Shown here: positions 7,322 through 14,664 of the stretch, piece by piece
Layout of the letters: each line of letters begins with the position of its first letter
How positions within the stretch are numbered: position 1 is the first letter of the stretch
Source: Paracoccus sulfuroxidans
Lineage (GTDB): Bacteria; Pseudomonadota; Alphaproteobacteria; Rhodobacterales; Rhodobacteraceae
NCBI RefSeq assembly: GCF_007830335.1
Contig: NZ_VLKU01000001.1
Span: 372,001-436,000 of the forward strand
Length of the DNA stretch: 64,000 nucleotides
Reading direction: 5' to 3'
Translations under genes and position numbers: made by a program
The notes under the pieces: model-generated
What the model was told of the DNA's origin: nothing
What the model saw: only the letters and a program-made list of their open reading frames with translations
Databases searched by the model: none

Positions 7322-8485
7322 TTAGGCTGCGATCGAGAGAAGTTTGATCGCTGCGGTGTCACGAGGAGTTCCGCCCACCCTTTTTGCGGCAACGAATTTC
7401 ACAAAACCGGGACGGGTGTACGGGTCAACAATCAGGCTCATCCCGGCGATGTCCGTGATCAGATAGCCTCTCGACAAGTCACCAAACGCAACCGGAGTAG
7501 CGTTCGCGGCGATGTTTGGCATGTCTTCCGCAATCACGACACGCTTCCCGTGAATCTTGTCAAACTCACCGGCAATCAGTGAAGGCTGATAGAGATACTG
7601 CCCGTTTGCGTCTTTGATCTTCGCAAGCGTTGCCAGAGTCCCGGAATTCATCAGCCAGGACCCGTCAGCACGGTATCCGCCGTTAATCCCATAGAAGAGA
7701 TCCAAGAGCCTATCGTGTGGGTTTGTGCCAAGTCCGTCGGCAACACCGGTCTTGATCAGCCCGAAACCGTTCCCTGAGGACAAGAGTCCCTTGGGCTTGT
7801 TCGTGCCATTCCCGCTCACGAATGCCTTGCCTTCACCTTCCGCAAATTTCTTCACGAGAGAAGCGGTCAGCCAGGCTTCGAGTCCAAAGGTTGCGTCTTG
7901 GAGAGCGTGCGTTGAGACTTCAACAATCGCGTGCTGTTCACCAAAAGCGGGCGTGATGCGTGCGATGTCCGGAGATGTCGTAACGTCACGATCATCAGTC
8001 TCACCGACCCAGACGGTTCCGGCATTAGCTTTGTCGAGCAACTCAACGTAATCAGTGCTTGAAACGGTTACGACGGATGCGAATTCACGGATCGGGCTCA
8101 CGCTGTTCAGCGTTTCAAGAATGCCGGATGCGATAACGCGAGGGATCGCGACCCCATCAGTACCGGCCACAGTGATCGCCGCGGCTTTCTGCTCACGCTC
8201 AACCCGGTCACGCGTAGTGTGAGCCTTCGGATCGCGAAGATAATCGATGAAGGCCGATTTGTGCTCATCAACTTCCGGCTGCGTGCCGAAGTTGCCAGGA
8301 CGGTTCGCCTTCGTCTCAATCGCCGTCAGGCGGCTTTCAAGGGCGGCTTTCTCTTCGAGTGCCTTCGCCAAATCTGCTTCAATGCGTGAAACGGTAGCCG
8401 CGTCAGCTTTCGTCTCAACAGCGTCACGAGTTGCGGCAATCAGTTTGTTGCTGTTCTCGATAGCATTTTTAAGTTCAATATCCAT
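7322..8485 (-). CDS. Major capsid protein, HK97 family
   Basis: 387 residues. Residues 1-65 form a charged helical scaffold-like delta domain (ENSNKLIAATRDAVETKADA and onwards) that the protease would remove. The HK97 fold begins near GNFGTQPEVDEHKSAF, with the typical ITVAGTDGVAIPRVIASGIL, the DATFGLEAWLTASLVKKFAE spine-like helix, and FVSGNGTNKPKGLLS. The C-terminal RGYLITDIAGMSLIVDPYT is a common capsid motif. It directly follows the prohead protease gene. The start at 8485 has GAAAGGAAATCGG before it. Confidence 0.95.
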   Translation of the reverse strand: MDIELKNAIENSNKLIAATRDAVETKADAATVSRIEADLAKALEEKAALESRLTAIETKANRPGNFGTQPEVDEHKSAFIDYLRDPKAHTTRDRVEREQKAAAITVAGTDGVAIPRVIASGILETLNSVSPIREFASVVTVSSTDYVELLDKANAGTVWVGETDDRDVTTSPDIARITPAFGEQHAIVEVSTHALQDATFGLEAWLTASLVKKFAEGEGKAFVSGNGTNKPKGLLSSGNGFGLIKTGVADGLGTNPHDRLLDLFYGINGGYRADGSWLMNSGTLATLAKIKDANGQYLYQPSLIAGEFDKIHGKRVVIAEDMPNIAANATPVAFGDLSRGYLITDIAGMSLIVDPYTRPGFVKFVAAKRVGGTPRDTAAIKLLSIAA

Positions 8486-8502
8486 TCCGATTTCCTTTCT
8501 GA

Positions 8503-9132
8503 TTATCGGGATTTGAGGAGTTCAGCACGCTTGTTAAGCAATGCCAGAATTTCGCTCTTTGCTTCGTCAGCGTCCCGCTGCTCAGAAAGTGCGTTATAAC
8601 CGCCAGAAATGAGTTTCTGCGCGTCGTTTCTTGAAAAACCTGAATCTCTCAGTTTTTTTTCAAGATCTCTCTTCGTCATTTCAGACGCTTTAATAGAGTC
8701 AATTTTCGCGAGTTCGTTCATAGGGAATGTGACGATGCTAATTTCCCAAAGTTCCGCTTTATGAATTTGCCTAGTGTCACCCTTCCATTCTGCGTCAACT
8801 GTGCGATAACCAATCGACAGAGAGTCGATAGCCCCGTCTTTCAATAGAGCGATGACGTCCTTTCCGCGTGCCGTCTCAGAGATAATGCCCGAGACTTTCA
8901 GGCCCCTTTCGTCTTCAACGATATCAGCCCAAACCCCGCAAGGCTCATCAGAGTTATGATTCCAAAGCATCTTGACTTTGCGTCCTGATTTCAAACTCTC
9001 AGAGAAAGCACCAGGCATCACGACGTCACCCCCGGAGTCCACATTTCCAGAAACAGATCCGTATCCGGAAATATTTCGCCCGGTGTTTTCACCGTTGTTA
9101 TCAGACTTAAAAGAGATGCTTTTATGTTCCAT
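8503..9132 (-). CDS. Prohead protease, HK97 family (peptidase U35)
   Basis: 209 residues. The block SGYGSVSGNVDSGGDVVMPG AFxESL, then MLWNHNSDEPCGVW (probable catalytic His), and DSLSIGYRTVDAEW with the following KAELWEISIVTFPMN, define the herpesvirus-like HK97 protease family. It cleaves the capsid delta domain during maturation. The gene lies directly upstream of the capsid gene and has its own copy of the repeated promoter motif plus a perfect hairpin whose 3' arm contains the ribosome site. Confidence 0.94.
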   Translation of the reverse strand: MEHKSISFKSDNNGENTGRNISGYGSVSGNVDSGGDVVMPGAFSESLKSGRKVKMLWNHNSDEPCGVWADIVEDERGLKVSGIISETARGKDVIALLKDGAIDSLSIGYRTVDAEWKGDTRQIHKAELWEISIVTFPMNELAKIDSIKASEMTKRDLEKKLRDSGFSRNDAQKLISGGYNALSEQRDADEAKSEILALLNKRAELLKSR

Positions 9133-9161
9133 AAAGTAACCCCGCGTTTCTATTCGCGGGG

Positions 9162-9191
9162 TTATTGCGGTTCGGGCTTCTCCTTTCGTCA
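9162..9191 (-). promoter_or_regulatory. Phage repeat promoter, copy 2 (protease-capsid)
   Basis: On the minus strand TGACGAAA, 12 bases, then ACCGCAATAA, differing from the other copies at one base of the right box (CCG for CCT). It is immediately followed by the hairpin CCCCGCG-AATAGAAA-CGCGGGG (9140-9161). The GGGG of its 3' arm lies 7 bases before the protease ATG, so the stem would cover the ribosome site. It lies between portal and protease genes. Confidence 0.75.
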
Positions 9192-9196
9192 GTCAA

Positions 9197-10405
9197 TCAA
9201 ACTTTTTTTTCTGGATCTGAAATGGAGTTCATCGCTCCGCGTGACGGTTTGCTGGTCCATTCCTCATTGACTGGATTTAAACCGACTTCACGTCTAACTT
9301 CATCGACAGACATCCATGCTGGTTGCCCGCCTGCTCCGAGTGCTTTCGTGAAGTATTCTGCTTGTGCTGCCTGGTCACCCCGCATCAGTTCGATCTCATC
9401 AAAGTCAAACCGCATCCCCGGAGTCTGTCCAAGAATATCCCGATCGAGAGCAAGTTCGATCCGCCGACACCAGGGCATGATCGTGTTAATCACATGAGCC
9501 CTGAACATCTGTTCAGCACTTGCGTACGTAGCGGCTTTGTCTGCTTGACCGAGCATGATTGGCTGAACACGAAAGACTCGTGCGATCTCTTCAACAAGAA
9601 ACCGACGGCTCTCGATGTATTGTGAGTCAACGAGAGACAAGGTCATAGGAGTGTAAGACGCTTCTTGATCGAGCACTGCGACCCCACCCGGTCCACCAGG
9701 TCCGAAAAGTTTCTGCCACATCTCTCGAAGTGCCGTCCGAGTTTCCGATGTTACCTCACCCTTAAATGACAAGATCCCGGAAGGACGTCCGCCATTTTCA
9801 GCGAGAGTCGCTTGTTGGTTTTCGAGTGCTTGCGTGATTCCGATCGCCCTGCGTGCTTTTTGAAATGCGGGGATCCCGCTCACTCCATCAAGACTCACGC
9901 CTCTAAACGCAAAGACTTCTTCTTGTCCGAAATACTGAACCCTTCCATTTAGAAATGTCACGCGATAGCGGATGCCGTAATCGTCAGATTGTTCGATCTC
10001 CCATGCCCCGGGCGGCACCGGAATTAATTCACTCACTTGCTTTCTGTCATGTGACATGACTTTGATCGAGATTGCCCCTCTTCCGAGGACAGCACAAAAG
10101 GTCATCTGTTCGATAAATTCAAACGCGGTCATCCATGAGTTCGGGCGGCGGGTCAGAAGTTGATGAGCCCAATGATCGTGAACGACCCGTGTCCCGTCTT
10201 TCGTATCTTTTATAAGCCGAAGTGGCGTCTTTGCGACGTCTTCCGCGATCACGCGTGCGACTGAAAAAACGAGTGACGTTTCTAACGCGTCATCAAGATT
10301 AACCGGCCCGCCGGATCTTCCTTGCGTGACTCCGAAAACGGTAGAGAGTAGACCCCGTCCTCCACTGAATACCGTTGCTTTCTTCTTTTCGAATAGACCA
10401 AACAT
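9197..10405 (-). CDS. Portal protein, HK97 family
   Basis: 402 residues from the ATG at 10405 (MFGLFEKKKATVFSGG). Typical HK97 portal features are LVFSVARVIAEDVAKTPLRL, the FIEQMTFCAVLGRGAIS segment, a long basket region with TLAENGGRPSGILS, and the RFLVEEIARVFRVQPIMLG block followed by YASAEQMFRAHVINTIMPW. The portal dodecamer forms the DNA channel. A start at 10423 would lie inside the leader hairpin. The gene has its own promoter motif and hairpin, and ends 65 bases before the protease gene with a second motif copy between them. Confidence 0.94.
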   Translation of the reverse strand: MFGLFEKKKATVFSGGRGLLSTVFGVTQGRSGGPVNLDDALETSLVFSVARVIAEDVAKTPLRLIKDTKDGTRVVHDHWAHQLLTRRPNSWMTAFEFIEQMTFCAVLGRGAISIKVMSHDRKQVSELIPVPPGAWEIEQSDDYGIRYRVTFLNGRVQYFGQEEVFAFRGVSLDGVSGIPAFQKARRAIGITQALENQQATLAENGGRPSGILSFKGEVTSETRTALREMWQKLFGPGGPGGVAVLDQEASYTPMTLSLVDSQYIESRRFLVEEIARVFRVQPIMLGQADKAATYASAEQMFRAHVINTIMPWCRRIELALDRDILGQTPGMRFDFDEIELMRGDQAAQAEYFTKALGAGGQPAWMSVDEVRREVGLNPVNEEWTSKPSRGAMNSISDPEKKV

Positions 10406-10432
10406 TGTGACCCCGCGTTTCAATTCGCGGGG

Positions 10433-10462
10433 TTATTGAGGTCCGGGCATGTGTTTTCGTCA
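10433..10462 (-). promoter_or_regulatory. Phage repeat promoter, copy 3 (portal)
   Basis: On the minus strand TGACGAAA, 12 bases, then ACCTCAATAA, immediately followed by the perfect hairpin CCCCGCG-AATTGAAA-CGCGGGG (10411-10432) and then TCACA-ATG of the portal gene. The hairpin is nearly identical to that of copy 2. Only 10-12 bases separate the motif from the stop of the upstream membrane protein gene. Confidence 0.78.
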
Positions 10463-10474
10463 GTCTTTTGAAAT

Positions 10475-10711
10475 TTAATCTCTGGATATGCGTCGAATGT
10501 AGTTTCGGACGGAAAGGTAAACCAGATACCAGATGATAAACTTTAATATCCAAGGAACCGCGTCACCGATAGGAACATCGTAGTTTGTGTAGTTCGCGTC
10601 AATAATTAAATCAAAAATTCTCCACTGAAAAATCCAAACAACCCAAGTTGCGAATACACCGATAAGTATCCGTTTTCCAATTTGCTTTGAATGCGTTGAT
10701 TTTTTTTTCAT
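10475..10711 (-). CDS. Small membrane protein between terminase and portal genes
   Basis: 78 residues with a basic N-terminus (KKKSTHSKQIGKR), a hydrophobic segment at about 13-35, a loop with DANYTNYDVPIGDAVPW, a second hydrophobic segment at about 53-65 (WILKFIIWYLVYLSV), and a basic end. It looks like a two-pass inner membrane protein. No family is recognised. It begins 7 bases after the large terminase stop and ends just before a promoter motif, so it belongs to the terminase transcript. Superinfection exclusion or a host-interaction role would be speculation. Confidence 0.6.
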   Translation of the reverse strand: MKKKSTHSKQIGKRILIGVFATWVVWIFQWRIFDLIIDANYTNYDVPIGDAVPWILKFIIWYLVYLSVRNYIRRISRD

Positions 10712-10717
10712 CTCGTC

Positions 10718-12262
10718 TCACAACACCAGTAACCCTGCCCCCTCAAGATATGACTTTTTGGAGGGTTCCCCGCCCCCTTCTTGAAGTGTTCCAATCGACA
10801 TAGCAAGAGCAACGGCACCGTCAATCTTTCGTGTGCTTGTGCTCTTCGTGAGTTTTCGGTTTCCTGCTGGATCTCTCACAACGATCGCGTTCGCCATGCA
10901 CATCGTGAGCAAAGGGTGATTTCCGTGCTTGATCTGATTTTGAAGAATCATTGTTTCAGTCGTCCGGAGTGCTGGGCTCATTGAAACGAAGCCTTGCCCA
11001 AATGGAACGAAGTGTTCCTCAATGAACGCTTCCGTGAAGCCCACATCAAGAAGCGATTTCTTCAAGTGACGGAAGTTGTATCTGTCGAAAGCGATCTTGC
11101 GTATGACGCAACGTGAGGAGAGATCCCAGAGATAGTGAGCGACGAAATCATAGTCGATCACACGACCTGGAACCGCTTGAAGATGCCCCTGCTCAGCCCA
11201 TAGATCATAGGGCACCTTCTCCTTCCGTGCTTTCTCCGAAAGCCCTTCTTGAGGGAGCCAAAACGTGGGAAGAATGTTCAATCTATCATCCTGCGAGCCT
11301 GGCGTGCGATATGCCGCTACGAAAGCCGTGAGGTCCGATACTTCCGATAAGTCCAGCCCCCCGTAAATCTCTGCCCCATCGATCGGATCAGGCGTGGCCG
11401 CGTTCTCATCCCAGATTGGCTTCGCGATGAAAGGAGAGTTGATCTCGATCCTTTGGTTGAGGATGAGATTGCGGAAGGACGCTTGAAAGGACGGCATTCG
11501 CTTCGCATTGTCCGCGGTTGCCTGCGTCTCTTTCTCGTTTTGAAATATCCCGAATGCGGGGTTCGCGGCACGCAACGCGGATTCGCTGAACGGGTCCATC
11601 TCCGGGGGGGCGGTGTAGAGATGACATACTGTGTGAGGATCCTCTCCCGCTTTGTCGATCAGTTCGGAAAGGAGATCTCCGTCCTGCGCCGCTTGTGTAG
11701 AGATGATGATAGAAAGCGGGTTTGCGTGAGCACCGGATCCAGTCTCAACAGCATCATATAAGTCCGACCTTGGACCGCGAACTTGCCCGAGTTCGTCATG
11801 AACGGAGAATACCGGTGAAAGCCCGAGAGCCGTTTTGCTCTCTTTCGACAAAGCGAGATAACGCGTTCCGCGACGCGGGCATGCCATCTCTTTCGTTGAC
11901 TCTTTAACGGTCACAAAAGCGTTGAGTCTTGGCGACATGTAGATCATCTTTGCTGCGAGTCGGAAGACGACGGAAGCCTGCTCTCGACTCTGTGCTGTTG
12001 AGTATAACTGTCCGCCCTGGACGCTTTCTGGCCCGCACAAATGAAGAAGGAGAAGCATAGCGGTGATCGCCGTCTTTCCATTTTTCCTTCCCATCGACAA
12101 GATCGCTGTGCGTGTCACATTCTTATTATCATAGACCGCAAGAATGAATTCTTTTTGAAAAGCCAAAAGCCTCACTGGCTTGCCTTGATGAGCCCCTTCG
12201 GGTATCCGGCACATCGTCTCAATCCATCGGATATTCCGTTCTCCGCGTGTCTCATTCCTCAT
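10718..12262 (-). CDS. terL: Terminase large subunit
   Basis: 514 residues. The ATPase has SMGRKNGKTAITAMLLL (Walker A near 55-62) after an FQKEFILAVYDN start, a Walker B-like FSVHDELGQVRG, and SIIISTQAAQDGD as coupling motif. The C-terminal nuclease has EIYGGLDLSEVSDLTAFVAA (first catalytic Asp) and later KIDGAVALAMSIG. This is the Terminase_1 family used by HK97-like phages; it cuts and pumps DNA into the prohead. The start overlaps the end of the small 56-codon gene upstream. Confidence 0.94.
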   Translation of the reverse strand: MRNETRGERNIRWIETMCRIPEGAHQGKPVRLLAFQKEFILAVYDNKNVTRTAILSMGRKNGKTAITAMLLLLHLCGPESVQGGQLYSTAQSREQASVVFRLAAKMIYMSPRLNAFVTVKESTKEMACPRRGTRYLALSKESKTALGLSPVFSVHDELGQVRGPRSDLYDAVETGSGAHANPLSIIISTQAAQDGDLLSELIDKAGEDPHTVCHLYTAPPEMDPFSESALRAANPAFGIFQNEKETQATADNAKRMPSFQASFRNLILNQRIEINSPFIAKPIWDENAATPDPIDGAEIYGGLDLSEVSDLTAFVAAYRTPGSQDDRLNILPTFWLPQEGLSEKARKEKVPYDLWAEQGHLQAVPGRVIDYDFVAHYLWDLSSRCVIRKIAFDRYNFRHLKKSLLDVGFTEAFIEEHFVPFGQGFVSMSPALRTTETMILQNQIKHGNHPLLTMCMANAIVVRDPAGNRKLTKSTSTRKIDGAVALAMSIGTLQEGGGEPSKKSYLEGAGLLVL

Positions 12263-12422
12263 CGCGAGACCTCTTATTCAAGCCTTCCTCTTCCCTTCTC
12301 TTTCTGTTCTCGTGACGCTTAATCAAACGAGCACGATCATTTATTCTGCGAGTAAGCACCGCTTTCGCATATACTGGGCTCATCCTATCGAGACCGCTCT
12401 TTATCGGTTCGACTTTATTCAT
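12252..12422 (-). CDS. Small basic protein between terminase subunits
   Basis: A 56-codon gene starting MNKVEPIKSGLDRMSP and rich in Arg, Lys and Glu (RLIKRHENRKRREEEGLNKR). Its ATG overlaps the small terminase stop (ATGA) and its stop lies 8 bases past the large terminase start, so the three genes form one coupled chain. No known domain is visible; the C-terminal half is probably a charged helix. The perfect nesting of both ends supports it being real. It may assist packaging, but that is only from position. Confidence 0.6.
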   Translation of the reverse strand: MNKVEPIKSGLDRMSPVYAKAVLTRRINDRARLIKRHENRKRREEEGLNKRSRDEE

Positions 12423-12832
12423 GACCATGGCTCATCAGGTTCCGCGGGTTTTTGAATTTTTGCGTTAACAGTTGATTGCTGCGTGATACGAAGACGTGTT
12501 GCGAGAGATGACATCGCCCGCCCTTCACGCTCCTGAATTTTCAAGAGACGATCATATTGTTCGATCCATTTTTCTGATGTCTCCGGATCCGCTGTGTGTG
12601 CTCTAATGATCGCTGAAACTCTTCTGGCTTCACACGCATGACGGCAATATTGAGCGAGTAATTCGTAAGTCTCAGCAAGAAACCAGTCTGCCGGCATTCG
12701 ATTGACAATCACCGACCAGACATCTTTTTGCTCACGCGTCATCCCGTTAAGTGGTTCGGGACGATCAGGAATGTAGTCGGCGGAAAGTCCCGCTTCTTCG
12801 ATGCTCTTCTGATCTGATGATTTACGTGCCAT
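12419..12832 (-). CDS. terS: Terminase small subunit, P27 family
   Basis: 137 residues from ATG at 12832 (MARKSSDQKS). The order PEPLNGMTREQKDVWSVIVN, then FLAETYELLAQYCRHACEAR and a C-terminal EREGRAMSSLATRLRITQQS, is typical of P27-type small terminases, which recognise the packaging site. An alternative ATG at 12865 adds 11 residues (REEKKFWVLN); neither has a strong ribosome site, so the start is uncertain. It lies directly downstream of the repeat-rich gap that I take as the cos region. Confidence 0.85.
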   Translation of the reverse strand: MARKSSDQKSIEEAGLSADYIPDRPEPLNGMTREQKDVWSVIVNRMPADWFLAETYELLAQYCRHACEARRVSAIIRAHTADPETSEKWIEQYDRLLKIQEREGRAMSSLATRLRITQQSTVNAKIQKPAEPDEPWS

Positions 12833-12872
12833 GTTCAAAACCCAAAACTTTTTTTCTTCCCGCATTCCTTAA

Positions 12873-12896
12873 GGAGTGACCGGCCCGCGGTCAGGA
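12873..12896. repeat. 24-base direct repeat, copy A (cos region)
   Basis: A 24-base word containing the palindrome TGACCG-GCCCG-CGGTCA occurs here and again at 13329-13352 without a mismatch. Similarity extends on the left to an ACTTTTT-TCTTCCC stretch, giving related segments of about 60 bases at 12844-12903 and 13300-13362. This copy is in the leader of the terminase small subunit gene. Repeats flanking the terminase leader suggest terminase binding sites. Confidence 0.65.
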
Positions 12897-12954
12897 ACGA
12901 AACACCCCAGAGATCGAGACACCCCCGGCCCTGCCCGGCGGACGGCGGTGAGAC

Positions 12955-12991
12955 CGGGTGGCGAACAAAAGGAGAAAAAAACCGCCACCCG
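12955..12991 (-). other. Leader hairpin of terminase transcript
   Basis: A perfect 9-bp stem (CGGGTGGCG with CGCCACCCG) closes a 19-base loop that is U-rich on the minus strand. It starts 11 bases after the promoter motif at 13002-13031, as hairpins do at other copies. No U-run follows the stem, so it is unlikely to be a terminator. It may protect the 5' end of the mRNA. Confidence 0.6.
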
Positions 12992-13001
12992 ATCCGGACT
13001 G

Positions 13002-13031
13002 TTATTGAGGTCCAAGGATCTCTTTTCGTCA
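13002..13031 (-). promoter_or_regulatory. Phage repeat promoter, copy 4 (terminase)
   Basis: On the minus strand TGACGAAA, 12 bases, then ACCTCAATAA, a perfect copy. It faces the terminase operon with a leader of about 170 bases, by far the longest of the seven, that contains a 9-bp stem and one 24-base repeat. Confidence 0.75.
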
Positions 13032-13050
13032 GTGAGCCGCAAAAAATTCC

Positions 13051-13280
13051 GAGGGTTGAGGTCTCCGAGCCCGGCCGAGGGGTTTAGGTCTCCGAGCCCC
13101 GCCGTCTGATATCCGGCGTCCGGTCAAAAGGGGTTGAGGTCAACGACAACCTGAGCACGGGGCCAGCACACGGGATACGTGACGGCATAATCAGCAGCAC
13201 AAACACAAGAGGGACGAGTGATCCTCAACCGTGACGGCGGCGGGATCCTCAACCGGGGACGGGGCGGCGGGCTACTCAAC
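13051..13280. repeat. GTTGAG boxes in two orientations
   Basis: A 27-base unit with the shared word AGGTCTCCGAGCCC is repeated in tandem at 13051-13077 and 13077-13104. A GTTGAGG box recurs at 13133, and the reverse form CTCAACC lies at about 13224, 13248 and 13275. The arrangement of forward boxes followed by inverted boxes suggests a multi-site protein-binding region, such as a small terminase assembly site. Confidence 0.55.
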
Positions 13281-13328
13281 CGGGCGGCCCCTCATTTGTG
13301 AAACTTTTTCTCTTCCCAGACATGAAGA

Positions 13329-13352
13329 GGAGTGACCGGCCCGCGGTCAGGA
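13329..13352. repeat. 24-base direct repeat, copy B (cos region)
   Basis: Exact second copy of the 24-base word at 12873-12896, starting 456 bases away and 14 bases from the stop codon of the HNH gene. It carries the same internal TGACCG/CGGTCA palindrome. Confidence 0.65.
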
Positions 13353-13365
13353 GCGGAGAAACGAG

Positions 13366-13665
13366 TTAATACACTGTCCATCCGTCTATGCCGACAGGCT
13401 TCACATCTTTGCTGTGACGTTCACCTTGCGTCTTAAATGCGTGACAATCGTCACAAATACACTGAAGATTAACGAGATCATCCGTTCCGCCTTCATGGCG
13501 AGGTTTGATGTGATCAACAGCATCAAAAGCACGCGTCCGACCTTGCTTCAAGCATGGGACGCATAGCCCGCGATCCCTTAAGATCGCGAGCCGTCTCTTC
13601 TTCTGCCAGGCCCATCCGTAACCCCTGTCAGTTGATGATGTCTTGTGCCATGTCACGTCAAACAC
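13366..13665 (-). CDS. HNH endonuclease
   Basis: 99 residues. It shows the zinc-bound HNH layout: CVPCLKQGR (Cys pair), AVDHIKPRHEGGTDDLVNLQ (His-Asn core), and CICDDCHAFK (second Cys pair). The same small HNH proteins are encoded next to terminase genes in many cos phages and act with terminase in DNA cutting. The start is GTG at 13665 (VFDVTWHKT), overlapping the sigma factor stop by 8 bases; a second GTG at 13656 is possible. Confidence 0.88.
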   Translation of the reverse strand: MFDVTWHKTSSTDRGYGWAWQKKRRLAILRDRGLCVPCLKQGRTRAFDAVDHIKPRHEGGTDDLVNLQCICDDCHAFKTQGERHSKDVKPVGIDGWTVY

Positions 13666-14404
13666 CGAAGAAGTCAGATGATGTTAAGCCTTTCCGAGCA
13701 AGTGACTCTTTCATCTCATTTATCGCGTGCTTCGACGTTCTGCTCACGTTTTTATATGTGATGCCCGCTGCCGCCCCGGCTTCATATACAGATGAAGGAT
13801 CATCAAGCATGTGACGATGAGTGATGACCGCTCTTTTCTTTTCGTCGAGTTCGTCGATCGCATCCCACACCACGTTCTTGATCTCGCAATGTATAAAATG
13901 ATCTGTGATATCAGTTTCATGATCGTAAGAGTGATGTCCTTCGATATACTCTGCCGCCGAAGTCCTCGAAGAAATTGCGAAATCAATATCCTTAACAGTG
14001 ACGCCATAAATGCGTGCGAATTCCGACTTGGCTTTTCCTCTATCAATGCCCGCCGCTACTTCCGATTCAATATATTTCGTAGCCCTGTTTTGAATAAATC
14101 GAAACTTCTTATCGTGTGACTGCGAGACAAGAACGGACAGGGACTTCTCTTGTCTGATTTCTGCGATAACGAATGACATGACATAAGCGTCAAAACCGCC
14201 CTTTTCTATGTCATATGAAGTGAGTGCTGTTGCGATAGCGATAGCACCCGCCTGCTCCATGTCTTCTTTTTCCATGAGATTCCGGTCAGAGCCGGAGAGT
14301 CGGGAAATCATGGGCTTCAATCTCTTTTGTATTTCAAGGAAGATTCTCTGTGAGTTTGTCTCTTGATACTCTTTCGCGAGATCACTGATTGATTTGTCTT
14401 TCAT
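13658..14404 (-). CDS. Phage-encoded RpoH-like sigma factor
   Basis: 248 residues from the ATG at 14404. Residues 45-95 (DMEQAGAIAIATALTSYDIE, KGGFDAYVMSFVIAEIRQE) follow sigma region 2, where host factors have EGNIGLMKAVDKFDPEKG and YAxWWIR. Residues 88-110 (SLSVLVSQSHDKKFRFIQNR) match the RpoH box that host RpoH has as QKKLFFNLR. Residues 178-235 (DELDEKKRAVITHRHML then a GITYKNVSRTSKHAINEM helix-turn-helix) match region 4. An additional 14-24 upstream codons are open but AT-rich and have no better start. It probably directs host RNA polymerase to phage promoters; the seven repeats described here are the obvious candidates. Confidence 0.8.
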   Translation of the reverse strand: MKDKSISDLAKEYQETNSQRIFLEIQKRLKPMISRLSGSDRNLMEKEDMEQAGAIAIATALTSYDIEKGGFDAYVMSFVIAEIRQEKSLSVLVSQSHDKKFRFIQNRATKYIESEVAAGIDRGKAKSEFARIYGVTVKDIDFAISSRTSAAEYIEGHHSYDHETDITDHFIHCEIKNVVWDAIDELDEKKRAVITHRHMLDDPSSVYEAGAAAGITYKNVSRTSKHAINEMKESLARKGLTSSDFFGV

Positions 14405-14546
14405 GTCCGTTTTCCTTTTTGTTTCTCCGATTTTTCGGGTTTCGTTTCGTATCATCAACAAACGAAAAATCAACATAAATAGAATAAAAGCACGAAATCC
14501 CGATGCTTGATAAAAATGTGTTACATAAATGATACACTAAACAAAA

Positions 14547-14570
14547 AGGCCCGCCAGATATGGCGAGCCT
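14547..14570 (-). terminator. Bidirectional terminator before sigma factor gene
   Basis: A 10-bp stem with one mismatch (AGGCtCGCCA-TATC-TGGCGGGCCT on the minus strand) is followed by TTTTTGTTT on that strand and by a T-run on the other. It would end primase transcription before the sigma factor gene. Confidence 0.75.
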
Positions 14571-14633
14571 CATTTTTTTCTTGCGTTTTTAACTATCAAT
14601 GATATGATGTCTTCATTCATGTAGTCACTGTGT

Positions 14634-14658
14634 AGCCCGCCGATTTTTCGGCGGGCCT
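14634..14658. terminator. Hairpin at end of primase gene
   Basis: AGCCCGCCG-ATTTTT-CGGCGGGCC with a T-rich tract on the plus-strand side only. It sits 8-30 bases past the primase stop codon. It would terminate plus-strand transcription best, but no plus-strand gene is seen, so it may act as an mRNA 3' end for the primase gene. Confidence 0.5.
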
Positions 14659-14664
14659 TTTCTT

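Larger units (their letters stand above)
12833..13365. other. Non-coding terminase leader and probable cos region
   Basis: There is no credible gene in these 533 bases between the HNH and small terminase genes, the usual place of cos in HK97-like phages with an HNH gene. It holds, in minus-strand order, repeat copy B, CTCAACC/GTTGAGG boxes, promoter copy 4, a large hairpin and repeat copy A. The exact cut site cannot be seen from the sequence. Confidence 0.55.
14405..14664. other. AT-rich gap between sigma factor and primase genes
   Basis: Two terminator-like hairpins lie here (14547-14570 and about 14634-14658). Downstream on the minus strand is an AT-rich stretch that should hold the sigma factor promoter, but I see no copy of the repeated phage motif. 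The sigma gene is therefore likely read by the host enzyme or from the upstream operon. Confidence 0.5.

Noticed and set aside
604..12832. Gene transfer agent cluster
   Set aside because: Head and tail genes resemble those of Rhodobacter GTA in type, but the element has its own terminase, cos-like region, HNH nuclease, primase, helicase and attachment site, so it is a prophage.
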